From contig BGKB01000047.1 of the NCBI GenBank assembly GCA_003116975.1, positions 369,734-433,733 of the forward strand: a stretch of DNA of 64,000 nucleotides. The letters are read 5' to 3'. Below are positions 48,548 through 56,692 of the stretch, in pieces (positions within the stretch are counted from its first letter, which is position 1; each line of letters starts with the position of its first letter). The DNA comes from Aurantiochytrium sp. KH105. Lineage: Eukaryota > Sar > Bigyra > Thraustochytrida > Thraustochytriidae. A program made the translations under genes and the position numbers. The notes beneath the pieces were generated by a model. The model ran no database searches, was not told the origin of the DNA, and saw nothing but the letters and a program-made list of their open reading frames with translations.

Positions 48548-48580
48548 ATGATGATGATGATGATGATCATCATCATCATG
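48548..48580. repeat. ATG/CAT palindromic trinucleotide repeat
   Basis: A run of ATG units turns into a run of CAT units around a central GATC, making a long near-perfect palindrome. Confidence 0.85.
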
Positions 48581-49692
48581 ACCATCATCCGCGAGACAAG
48601 TGCGACAGACGCCCCGCCGCCTGCTGCTGCTGCTGCTGCGTCTGCGTCTGCGTCTGCGTCTGCCTCCTCGAGGGCCCGACGCGCGCAGGAGGGAGCAGCG
48701 AGCGCGCGAGCGGCACGTGCTGCGCATAAATACGGTCGGTCGCGTCATGGCTGAGGCCAGAGACAGCGCGTGCCGGCACCTGGCTGCCGCGCTTTGCCTG
48801 CCTCGCGGCCTGCACCGGTCTTCGACGTCGCGAGCCGCCCCGGCCCTGCCCTCGCGCGAGGCGCGGCGCGTGTGCATGCGAGCGAGGCCTCGGAGGGACA
48901 GGGCGTCTAGGCAGGCAGGCATGCAAGCAAGCACGTGCACGTGCTTGCTCATAATGGTGCCGCCGGTGCCGTCGGCACGGCGCCGTCGGCGTCCTCGTCC
49001 GTCCTCCGGGGCCTCGCTCGCGCCGACCCAGCGGTCAAGAGAGCTCGCTCGTGGCGCGCGGCAGCGGCCCCTGCCTCGACGTGCCTCCTCATGGCAGCGA
49101 GCAAGTTCTGACGATGGTGAAGTGAAACAAAACAACGAAACAACAGCAGCCGCAGCCGCGCGCACCGCGCACCGCAAGCTCGCTGTCAAGACCGGGACCG
49201 GCGGCTGCGGCTGCTGCTGTGCTGTCTGTCATTCGAATGCCGGCTGGGCTAGCGCGGCCTACCGCCTGGCTACCGGCTACGTAGGGCATGCATACCATGC
49301 CGTGCCAAAGTCGAGGCGAGCCCAGGTACTTCACGGGGCGGAGCTCTCTCTCAAGGCTTGCTTGCCAAGCAAGCGCAAGCTGTGTCTCCGGGCAGCAAAG
49401 CCGCATCGCAGCATCGCGAGTCTCGCCTCGCCGCCCTTCGCAGTCGCTGCCAGCAGCAGCGTAGCAGCAGCAGCAGCTGTCGGGTCGCCACGAACGGAGA
49501 AGAAGACGGAGTGACCGCGGGACTCGCAAGTGGAGGGAAAACGAAGCGAATCGACGCGCTTCTTGATCGTCTCGGATTAGGGGTCGGTGACGTGCCTCCC
49601 GTGCACCGACAGTATACAGTACAACGCGCACTCGTTCCAGCCACTGCCAGGACGAGTTGAAAAGACGCTGCCAGGAATCAACATAGGAAACG

Positions 49693-51096
49693 ATGGCTTC
49701 GCGAAGAGCAGCAGCGCTCGCCTTTGGCGCGATCTGCGCGAGTCTCCTCGCAATGCCCGCTTCCGCCAACGACGACTGCACAAGGGTGGACTTCCTCTTC
49801 AACCCATTCAATATGGACCAAAATCCCGTGCTCGGCGCTTGCGGAGGGCACGGCGCCTGCGTGAGCGGAGTTTGCATCTGCGAACAAGGCTTTTCCGGCC
49901 GTTCCGACTTTTTCGACGCCTCGGGACAATCTTGCCAAAACAATGAAAGTGTGGAACGCGGCCTCTGGGGCTTGACGCTCCTCGTGTGCTTGGTGTACGT
50001 CTCGATTTCCCTGCCGCGCGTCCGCCTACGGTGGCAGACGTTTCGCCACACGCAAGAGATGAAGCAGGCCCAAGGCATTTCATATAGTATCATGCAGAAT
50101 CGTGGGCTTCTGGCCATTATCTTCGCCTTTGGCGTATGCATGCCCAGTGTGCTCATCATGGCTATTGTGCGCATCGCGCTTCCGGACCAAAAGATTGGTC
50201 TCGACATTCTTCCCACCATCCTCTTTGCCATCGCCAAGATTGGATTCTACATGGCCGTCTACTTTTTCCAGCCTGCGCTGATCGCTTCCGTGCTGCACGG
50301 CAACAAGTCCACCCGGTGGATCGTGCGTGTCAACTACCGTCTCAACTTGGTCGTCACGGCTCTTGGCATTATTTCAGGTTGTACTCCGCTTCTCTGTTTT
50401 GGCGCGAGCGATGGAACCAATGCAGCAGCAATTGGATCCTACTTTGGCACTCAGGGATGCACCTTTTTGCAAGTCGTCGCCCTGGGTCTCCAGGCTGCCT
50501 GGACAAAGTCAAAAGTCAAACACGCATTGAATGCAAGTCTCAGTGTGAGTGCCTCGCGCCGAACGCAGGAGATCAAGGATCGCCTCGTTGCCGTTGAGAA
50601 CGAAAATATTGTCCAAACGACCACACAGGGCTTTCTTTTTGCTCTCCTCATGCTCATCCCCACACTCATGCTCGCACATTCCGAGTTTCTCGCCTTGTCA
50701 TGGTGCGCGTATGGCATCCTTTCCAAGAAGATTGCTTACACTGCCGTCAGTGATAGCAGGTATGGGAGCAAATCGGCAGGAGACACGTCCTCGCAGACAG
50801 GCTCGAACTCCAAAGATTCTTTCAAGGAGGGCTCATCCTTCAAGGCTGATACGCAGCTGTCCACCACCTTTGTGCCTCCCTCGCCAAGAGGTGGCGTTGT
50901 CGATCCGCGTTCTTCCCCGCTTCCGCCGCAAACAACTATGCAGCGCAGGTTCCAGGACAATGTGATGTCCTTCCACGAAGAGCTTCCCGAGAATGACTCT
51001 CCGAACGATCGAAATGGCCGTGTGGCCCCTCTTGACCTCGAAGGTGATGCCAGTACGAATGGCAGCAACCACGATGATGATGACGGCTATGTTTGA
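49693..51096 (+). CDS. EGF-like domain / seven-TM membrane protein (paralog 2)
   Basis: 467 residues from the ATG at 49693 (A at -3, G at +4). A signal peptide (AALAFGAICASLLAMPASA) is followed by one EGF-like module, LGACGGHGACVSGVCICEQG with FSGRSDFFDASGQSC after it. Seven hydrophobic helices follow (starts near GLWGLTLLV, GLLAIIFAFG, ILPTILFAIA, LNLVVTALGI, FGTQGCTFLQ, QGFLFALLML and FLALSWCAYG). The tail is about 100 residues, S/T/P-rich, and ends in a D/E cluster. Ectodomain cysteine spacing, TM3-TM4 block (YFFQPALIASVLHGNKST) and NIVQT block match the gene at 44788-46056, so the two are paralogs with moderate identity, pointing away from each other. Function unknown; N-terminal EGF plus 7TM suggests a surface receptor-like protein. 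Confidence 0.9.
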   Translation: MASRRAAALAFGAICASLLAMPASANDDCTRVDFLFNPFNMDQNPVLGACGGHGACVSGVCICEQGFSGRSDFFDASGQSCQNNESVERGLWGLTLLVCLVYVSISLPRVRLRWQTFRHTQEMKQAQGISYSIMQNRGLLAIIFAFGVCMPSVLIMAIVRIALPDQKIGLDILPTILFAIAKIGFYMAVYFFQPALIASVLHGNKSTRWIVRVNYRLNLVVTALGIISGCTPLLCFGASDGTNAAAIGSYFGTQGCTFLQVVALGLQAAWTKSKVKHALNASLSVSASRRTQEIKDRLVAVENENIVQTTTQGFLFALLMLIPTLMLAHSEFLALSWCAYGILSKKIAYTAVSDSRYGSKSAGDTSSQTGSNSKDSFKEGSSFKADTQLSTTFVPPSPRGGVVDPRSSPLPPQTTMQRRFQDNVMSFHEELPENDSPNDRNGRVAPLDLEGDASTNGSNHDDDDGYV

Positions 51097-51659
51097 GCTT
51101 GCCAAACAACCAAAAAAGAAAAGGCAAGACTGCTTGATTCCTCGTTCACCTACCTCCGCATTTTCTTATTGAGAAAATGACAGTTCTTGCTGCCTCTCTG
51201 CACGTACAAAAGTCCCAAACCGATGTTTTATTTCTGTTCTTATTCGTAGATCGTGGAGAATCTGATCGATCTGACACAGCATGCACCATGTCATTTTTGT
51301 TTCTCAACATTTTTTTGAAATTGGTCCTTCGCTTGCGTTCTCCTTCTCGTTCACGAAGTGAATGCATGCTTGGCACCACCAATCGGAAAGCTCCTGTCGT
51401 TCACAAAAGCTAATTATTTTTCTTTGGTTACGCACACGATACTTTTTGCTACCCCACACGTGCAACAACGATCTACACACTGGCTACCTAAGTTTACTTT
51501 CGAGTATCTCGCTGGGCCCTCAATGTGATTTGCTCGGCAAAGTGAAAAGAGGATGAAATTTGGGAATTGGGAAAAAAAAATGGCCATGCGCAGCGGGAGA
51601 TGCGTGGGAACGCTCTCGTCTAAATGATCGATCGATCAATCAATCAATCGATCAATCAA
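51097..51659. other. convergent intergenic region
   Basis: 563 bases lie between the convergent EGF-7TM (+) and EMC4 (-) stops. The region is AT-rich and contains an ATCA/ATCG tetranucleotide run (51622-51664) that reaches the last bases of the EMC4 frame. No gene is seen. Confidence 0.6.
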
Positions 51660-51664
51660 TCAAT
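51622..51664. repeat. (ATCA/ATCG)n microsatellite at the EMC4 3' end
   Basis: About ten ATCG and ATCA units abut and slightly overlap the EMC4 stop codon region. Confidence 0.85.
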
Positions 51665-52223
51665 AGGAAATAGAAGGGATGGGTGACAGCATTTCCTCTG
51701 CTTGGCTCGTTTGCAAGAGAGCAACCCAATCCGTGGAACGCATAGGCACCAAACCCATTTGCGCAAGCTTATACAGAGCAAACGAAAGCCCAACGCCATT
51801 GAGAAAGACAAACATCAGCTTGGCCTGCATAAGACCCTCTGTATCGCGGAATGGTGCAAATGACGAGTTCAGGCTCACCAGACTCTTGATCGGGTTCCAC
51901 AGCGCCATCCCGGTCATCATAATGGAAAAGATGTTCAACCCGGATCCGGACATCCAAAGCATGAATCCAGTCATGAGAAGGTTCTTGCCGGGGCTCTGAC
52001 CGTGCGCCATCATCCGCTTCTTCTTCATCTTCGCCATGGCCTCCTGCATGGCCTCCATCTCGGCGCTGCTGGCGTTGCCTCCCTCAATAGCAGGGGCTTG
52101 GTAGCCAGCAATGTATCCCGGTGCGTCCCGCAGACCATTGGGAGTCTTGCCGGCCTTGCCGGAGCCCAGAGCAAGCTTGCTGCTGCAGTCGTCGCCCAGC
52201 TCAAAACCATACAGCGCGCTCAT
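51660..52223 (-). CDS. EMC4: ER membrane protein complex subunit 4
   Basis: 187 residues from the ATG at 52223 (A at -3); EMC4 proteins are usually about 180-190 residues. The N-terminal third is cytosolic and includes an M/K/E-rich helix (AEMEAMQEAMAKMKKKR). The conserved membrane part has the family blocks NLLMTGFMLWMSGSGLNIFS, MMTGMALWNPIKSLVSLN and LNGVGLSFALYKLAQMGLVP, followed by STDWVALL near the C-terminus. The EMC inserts and folds multi-pass and tail-anchored proteins in the ER; EMC4 is one of its cytosol-facing subunits. The next gene (GYF protein) diverges from it with about 760 bp between start codons. Confidence 0.95.
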   Translation of the reverse strand: MSALYGFELGDDCSSKLALGSGKAGKTPNGLRDAPGYIAGYQAPAIEGGNASSAEMEAMQEAMAKMKKKRMMAHGQSPGKNLLMTGFMLWMSGSGLNIFSIMMTGMALWNPIKSLVSLNSSFAPFRDTEGLMQAKLMFVFLNGVGLSFALYKLAQMGLVPMRSTDWVALLQTSQAEEMLSPIPSISY

Positions 52224-52526
52224 CGTGCCGCGCTCCGCTTGGCCCTCGCGCACGCGTGGCGTCGTGGTCTTTCCCTTTTTTCTTCTCTACTTTTCACGCC
52301 AGGCCCGCCCTGCCTATTTGCCACGCGGGATACGGTACGTGCGGCGCGGAGGGACGGCCCGGGCAGCGCTTGCTTGCGCTACTGCCTCTCGCGCGCTGCG
52401 ACGGCGTCGCCCTTGCGTCCGCTCGCGCGCCTCGTCGCCCTTGGTCTCGTGCGCGCGCGAGTCCGCCAAGCTGTCTGCGAGTCTGCTGCTCTCTGCTTGC
52501 TCTCTCTTTACAAAGGGCAGAGACAC

Positions 52527-52545
52527 GGGGGGGGGGGGGGGGGGG
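52527..52545. repeat. Poly-G tract (19 G)
   Basis: Nineteen uninterrupted guanines occur, a potential G-quadruplex and a likely sequencing-length uncertainty. Confidence 0.9.
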
Positions 52546-52799
52546 TGCGCAGGGGGTGCGCGATACCGAGTGCACACTGCATGGGAACGGTACCGCGGGA
52601 ACGCGAGGGGCCGCGACCGACCAGCCAGCTCGCAGTCCACAAAGCTCGGAAAATCGCCCGAGACTTGGACTCCCTCCCCCGCTGGCGGCCCCGGATCAAA
52701 TCTGGACCGAGACTTGGACATGGACGCCACGCGTCGAGACGAGGCTTTTTCCACGATTTCTCGACTGACCAAGACCCGAACCAGAGAACAGGGCGCGGG

Positions 52800-52821
52800 G
52801 CGGTGCGGTGCACCGCACCGC
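52800..52821. repeat. Perfect 22-bp palindrome
   Basis: The left half GCGGTGCGGTG is followed by its exact reverse complement with no spacer. It lies about 165 bp upstream of the GYF gene start. Confidence 0.9.
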
Positions 52822-52845
52822 AAGTCAGGTCGCGGTGTCGCCACC

Positions 52846-52880
52846 GCACGCACGCACGCACGCACGCACGCGCGCACGCT
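52846..52880. repeat. (CGCA)n tetranucleotide microsatellite
   Basis: About eight CGCA units lie upstream of the GYF gene. Confidence 0.85.
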
Positions 52881-52984
52881 GGCCTCTTGACCTTCTTTCG
52901 CGACGCGAGTAAACTTGGACGAGGCGGTACGCAAGCAGATTCTGCAACTGCAACTTGCGGCGAGACAGCGCAAGACGAGGCACG

Positions 52985-54896
52985 ATGATGCGCGTTCACA
53001 ACGAAGCGCTTCGCAACGAGCTGGTTGCCAACTCTTTCGCCAAGGGTAGCGAGGGATGCCACATCAATACACATGATGACACACGATGGGGCACACGAAA
53101 GCACACTCTTGAGAAAATCGACAATGATGTTGATGACGACGACGACCCCTTTGGTACAAATCGCATCCTTAGTACCGACCTTATTGACGAGCGCTTTCAT
53201 GGCGTTTATTACTTTCCCGACATGGTGGACAATAAGGGTGACAGCAGGAACATCAACAAGAGCAAAAGCCGCCATCATGCGAGACATGGTCTCCGAAGTA
53301 GTGGCGAAAGATCCAAGTCATGTTCACAAACGGGTCGGAGGCTTTTAGCAACTTCATCCTCAGTTCCCAAGACTGGATCAGCATACGGTACACCACCTCG
53401 ACCCAGAAGACCGCATGGTCCAGGCGTCGAGGCCATGGAGCGCATGGTCCAATTTGAACAGGGTAAGTTTTTTTAGATGAAGAAGCGGTACTTGCTGCAA
53501 AACGTGGCGCCGGTGACAGCAAGAAACTGACAACGTAATCTTCGTATTGCGCCCAAACTTGATTGACACAGACCGTCTCGCCAAGCTTATCGAGAGCAAT
53601 CAGCGTCTTATGAAGGCTCAGTCGCAAAAAAAAGAAATGATCCAGCGACTTGAGCGTGAGCGCAAAACGAAACTTGCGCGACAACGTGCCCGCGAACTAC
53701 GCCAGGCCGGGCGAGCGCTCGTAAGTCGAGAGCTCAATGCTAGAGAACTACGGATGCGCAACGAAGAACGGCAAGTTCTTGCAAATCAACGCATGGAGGA
53801 GCTCTTGGAGAAACAGTCCTTTGCTCGTCTCGCCCACCATGAGGACAAAGCTCTAAAGGAGATCCGACAACGCGCACGTCGCGAGCTCGATTTGCAAGAC
53901 CGCCTCACAGACCGTGCTTTCTATCACAAGATCAAACACGAACTTGCCATGCGCTACACGGTACAGGTCGAGCGAGAGCGACGCGTCCAGGTCGAACAAA
54001 AGCTCGAAGAGGAGGACAAACGGCTTCAGACGCTGGTCGACCGTCGCGCCGAACTTCGGCGTCAGTATCTGGACGAAAAGTATCGCATCGAACGCGAAAA
54101 GGCTGGCCTTCCGCCCGAAAATCGCAATGGCGGACCGCTTTCGCCAGCCGCTGCTGCTGCGACTGCTACTGCTGCCAAGGCTCACTATGATGCGCAGTAC
54201 AACCCAGAGTACGATATCGACGATCTCGTGGCACGTTTTCCGTCCATTACGACGCCTGACAGTGCCATGGCTTCGGCGTACGCTGCAAAAAGCGCAGATT
54301 TCGGCTACCGCGGCTCGCCGTACTCTGACACAAGGGAAACGATCCCACGTGAGAGCCCCGCAGACCCTTCATATATGGCGCGTTATCCCCAGCCGCCGCG
54401 GGCTCACTATGTGGGGCTCAAGGATGAGATCAATGATCAAATTGACTCACCAAGATCTCCGTACCACGGCCCAAACGCACTAGCGCTTTATGAACCAGCT
54501 GTGCAGGCACATATTGCGAGGCCAGGGCAACACCCTCCACCTCGTCGTCCCCAACAGGACCTACGCGAAGATTGGCAGCGTCTCGAACAGAATCAAGAAG
54601 AGCTTGAAAGTATCCCAACTCCCAGCACTGGACCCCAAGGTGATGTGGACCAGTCATTAGTTCCTCAAAATAGCCGGGGCGGCGATGAGGGCAGGAATGA
54701 CTGGTACTATTTGGATGCGCAAGGTCAAGTGCAAGGTCCCTTTTCGGATCAGCGCATGCGCACATGGAACGAGCGCGGTCTTTTGCCACAAGATCTCATG
54801 ATTCAGGCGAATGCCTACGACACGGCAAATTTTGCACCTCTTGCGACAGTTTTCAAAGACCCTAGCGTTGCCTTTCAGTGCGCCACCTGCGATTAA
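52985..54896 (+). CDS. GYF-domain coiled-coil protein (two exons)
   Basis: The CDS joins exon 1 (52985-53462) and exon 2 (53572-54896) around one intron. The joined frame has no stop and encodes 600 residues; the junction codon is G|AC (Asp). Exon 1 encodes an S/H/R/K-rich, acidic-patched disordered region of 159 residues. Exon 2 begins RLAKLIESNQRLMKAQSQKK and continues as a strongly charged coiled coil to about residue 340. A P/Y-rich linker follows, and then a GYF-like domain at about 536-590 (NDWYYLDAQGQVQGPFSDQRM, W-N-E-R-G-L-L). GYF domains bind proline-rich peptides, often in splicing, translational repression or membrane-traffic proteins. The G-P-F in place of G-P-Y is a common variant. 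Without splicing, each half would lack a sensible start or end. Confidence 0.85.
53463..53571 (+). other. Spliceosomal intron, 109 nt
   Basis: The donor is GTAAGT at 53463 and the acceptor ends CACAG at 53571. A branch-point-like CTGAC lies near 53527. The intron contains in-frame stops (TTTTTAG shortly after the donor), and joining the exons restores one frame across a split Asp codon. This is the only intron with clear support in the window. Confidence 0.85.
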
Positions 54897-55153
54897 TTTT
54901 CATAAGATTGAAAATTGTGCACATGGCCCACCCAGATAAAAGAGAAGACTTGAAACTTTGTGATTTTCGCCAGGGCCGTGATGGTTTCCTTTTGGCCAAG
55001 TTGCGTTTGGTCGAAGAAAAAAAAATGCCAGAGTTTGACCAGTCGCGAGTTCAGGGTTTTCAATTATTTTTGTTTTGCGATTTTAGCGAATTTTAGGTTC
55101 ACTTTTTGCTTTTGGGGGCCATTGTTGAGGGCAAGGAGCAAAACAAAAAGAGG

Positions 55154-56692
55154 ATGTGGCCGGGCCTTGGGCCTGTCGCCCTTGTCTTGCTCCTGTTCCA
55201 GCTTGTCGTCAGCAGCGACACAGGCGACAAGATTGCATTGGACGACGAAGCCTCAACCCCGACGTCCTGGGCTGCTGTGTCCAAGGAGACGACCTCGACT
55301 GCGCTTCTGGACGTGGGACCGCTGCAAGATGCAAAGCTCGATGCCTCGCCATGGCGCTGTCCGTTCGACGAGGAGGAGGACGGAGACGGCGACGGAGAGA
55401 CAGACAGCACCACGTGCGAAGCTACGCGCGAAGATAAGTCGTGCTCGCGTAAGCAACGAGGCGACGTAATCTTCTTTGTACACACGAGCCATGAGACGGG
55501 CGCCGCACCTTCAACGGCACGCTGCGCAATTGAGAGCGCAGCTCGCGCGAATCCAGGAGCGCGCATTCGTGTCGTCTCCGGGACGTGGACTAGCCTTGGT
55601 GGCCTCGAGACAGAGCTGCCAAAGGTTCGCCTTGTTCGCGTATCGTTAAAGAATATTTTTGACGTCCTCCCTTCTCTCCAACGTTGGTATTCGTCTCGAG
55701 TCTGGGCGTCCGGGCACCAGTTCCATCATCTTTCCGACGCATTGCGACTCGCGCTCCTCTACGGATGTGGCGGAAGCTATTTCGACACGGACGTCATTAG
55801 TGTGCGGGATTTAAGCGAGGTCCAGGCGCGAGCCTTTATTGGGCTCGAACAGCTGACCGATCCTCTTCATGGTCGCGCGTTTTCCATTTGCAACGCGGTG
55901 ATGCGCTTTCAAGACAGACGGAGGACCTTTGTGCGTCGCTTGATTGAGCAGTTCATTGAGTTCTTTGACGCCAATGGCTATTTTGGCTCGAACGGGCCGC
56001 AACTCTTGAGTCGAGCCTGGAAGGCCCGCGAGGGCGCCGAGGCGAAGCTTGACACGGTGCACCTTTTGCCAGAGCGCGCCTTTTACGTCGTTCCGTGGTA
56101 CGAGGTCGGGTCACTTTTTGACGATCGTGTCGACCTCGACGCTCGCTTAGCGTCGCAATCGAGCGATTCATTTCCTGTGTTGGGCATACATCTTTGGCAA
56201 AGTCAAGTGCGTGGCCAGCTTGACCACGTTGGCCAGGATTACCGCAATGCCCCGATTGGCAAAATTTTTAGGCGCTATTGCCCAAGGACGTTCAAAAGTC
56301 AGTGGCCAGGGCCTCACGCTGAAGCGACTGCTGACTTTATAATTAGAATCGAGCATCCGACCAGCGGCTTGCAGGTGTATGGGGCTGATCCCATCTCAGT
56401 GCGCGTAAATGTCGAGGCTCGCAATGAAGCGATGCGCCATTTGCTAGAACGTCGCGCCGCGACCTCACGACTCTGTCTGGGATTGCAGGGACATCAAGCC
56501 GCGTGTTATCCGCTGACGGCGTCAGCGCTCTCTGTTGAGAATCCGGGTCCTGGTTTTTACACGCTCGAAGTCCGACTTTGTACGACAGAAGGCGAATCGG
56601 AACCGCCATCGCCTTTGTCATCTTCATGCGCGCGAGCGCTCTCAAGTTTTTCGGTCGACTTCCACTCCATCCAGGCCGGGGCATCTCTTTGA
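55154..56692 (+). CDS. A4GALT-like (GT32) Golgi glycosyltransferase
   Basis: 512 residues from the ATG at 55154; the upstream in-frame extension has no ATG. A short N-terminal hydrophobic anchor (GLGPVALVLLLFQLVVSS) predicts a type II Golgi membrane or secreted protein. A D/E/T-rich stem is followed by the catalytic domain from about residue 105. FFVHTSHETGAAPS and CAIESAARANPGARIRV open it, HLSDALRLALLYGCGGSYFD leads to the D-T-D metal/nucleotide-sugar motif (Asp211-Thr-Asp213), then GSNGPQLLSRAWK and LLPERAFYVVPW. These blocks match the alpha-1,4-galactosyltransferase / Gb3-synthase group of CAZy GT32. The donor and acceptor are not predictable; UDP-Gal or UDP-GlcNAc are typical. About 140 residues beyond the catalytic core look like a beta-rich extension. 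Confidence 0.9.
   Translation: MWPGLGPVALVLLLFQLVVSSDTGDKIALDDEASTPTSWAAVSKETTSTALLDVGPLQDAKLDASPWRCPFDEEEDGDGDGETDSTTCEATREDKSCSRKQRGDVIFFVHTSHETGAAPSTARCAIESAARANPGARIRVVSGTWTSLGGLETELPKVRLVRVSLKNIFDVLPSLQRWYSSRVWASGHQFHHLSDALRLALLYGCGGSYFDTDVISVRDLSEVQARAFIGLEQLTDPLHGRAFSICNAVMRFQDRRRTFVRRLIEQFIEFFDANGYFGSNGPQLLSRAWKAREGAEAKLDTVHLLPERAFYVVPWYEVGSLFDDRVDLDARLASQSSDSFPVLGIHLWQSQVRGQLDHVGQDYRNAPIGKIFRRYCPRTFKSQWPGPHAEATADFIIRIEHPTSGLQVYGADPISVRVNVEARNEAMRHLLERRAATSRLCLGLQGHQAACYPLTASALSVENPGPGFYTLEVRLCTTEGESEPPSPLSSSCARALSSFSVDFHSIQAGASL

Larger units (their letters stand above)
46057..49692. other. 3.6-kb repeat-rich region between head-to-head paralogs
   Basis: The region separates the start codons of the two EGF-7TM genes. 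It carries GCCCA and GCAA repeats (46097-46154), a GGTCGA/GGTCGC hexamer tract (46275-46327), a perfect palindrome (46836-46866), a degenerate ORF (47206-47850), one ambiguous base at 47873, TTCATT and TTCG tetranucleotide runs (47891-47930, 48268-48330), and ATG/CAT and GCGTCT repeats (48548-48662). Frames of up to 300-380 codons in 48.3-50.2 kb are compositional or antisense to the second paralog. Confidence 0.6.
52224..52984. other. divergent intergenic region with G-run and palindrome
   Basis: 761 bases lie between the EMC4 and GYF gene starts. The region holds a 19-nt guanine run (52527-52545), a perfect 22-bp palindrome (52800-52821) and a CGCA tetranucleotide run (52846-52880). No gene is supported. 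Confidence 0.65.

Noticed and set aside
48296-50237. Minus-strand frames of about 297 and 382 codons
   Set aside because: They cover microsatellites and the antisense of the EGF-7TM paralog; no domain is visible.
55154-56692. Possible bacterial-toxin-type glycosyltransferase because of the D-T-D motif
   Set aside because: The block order matches the Golgi A4GALT/GT32 group, with an N-terminal anchor.
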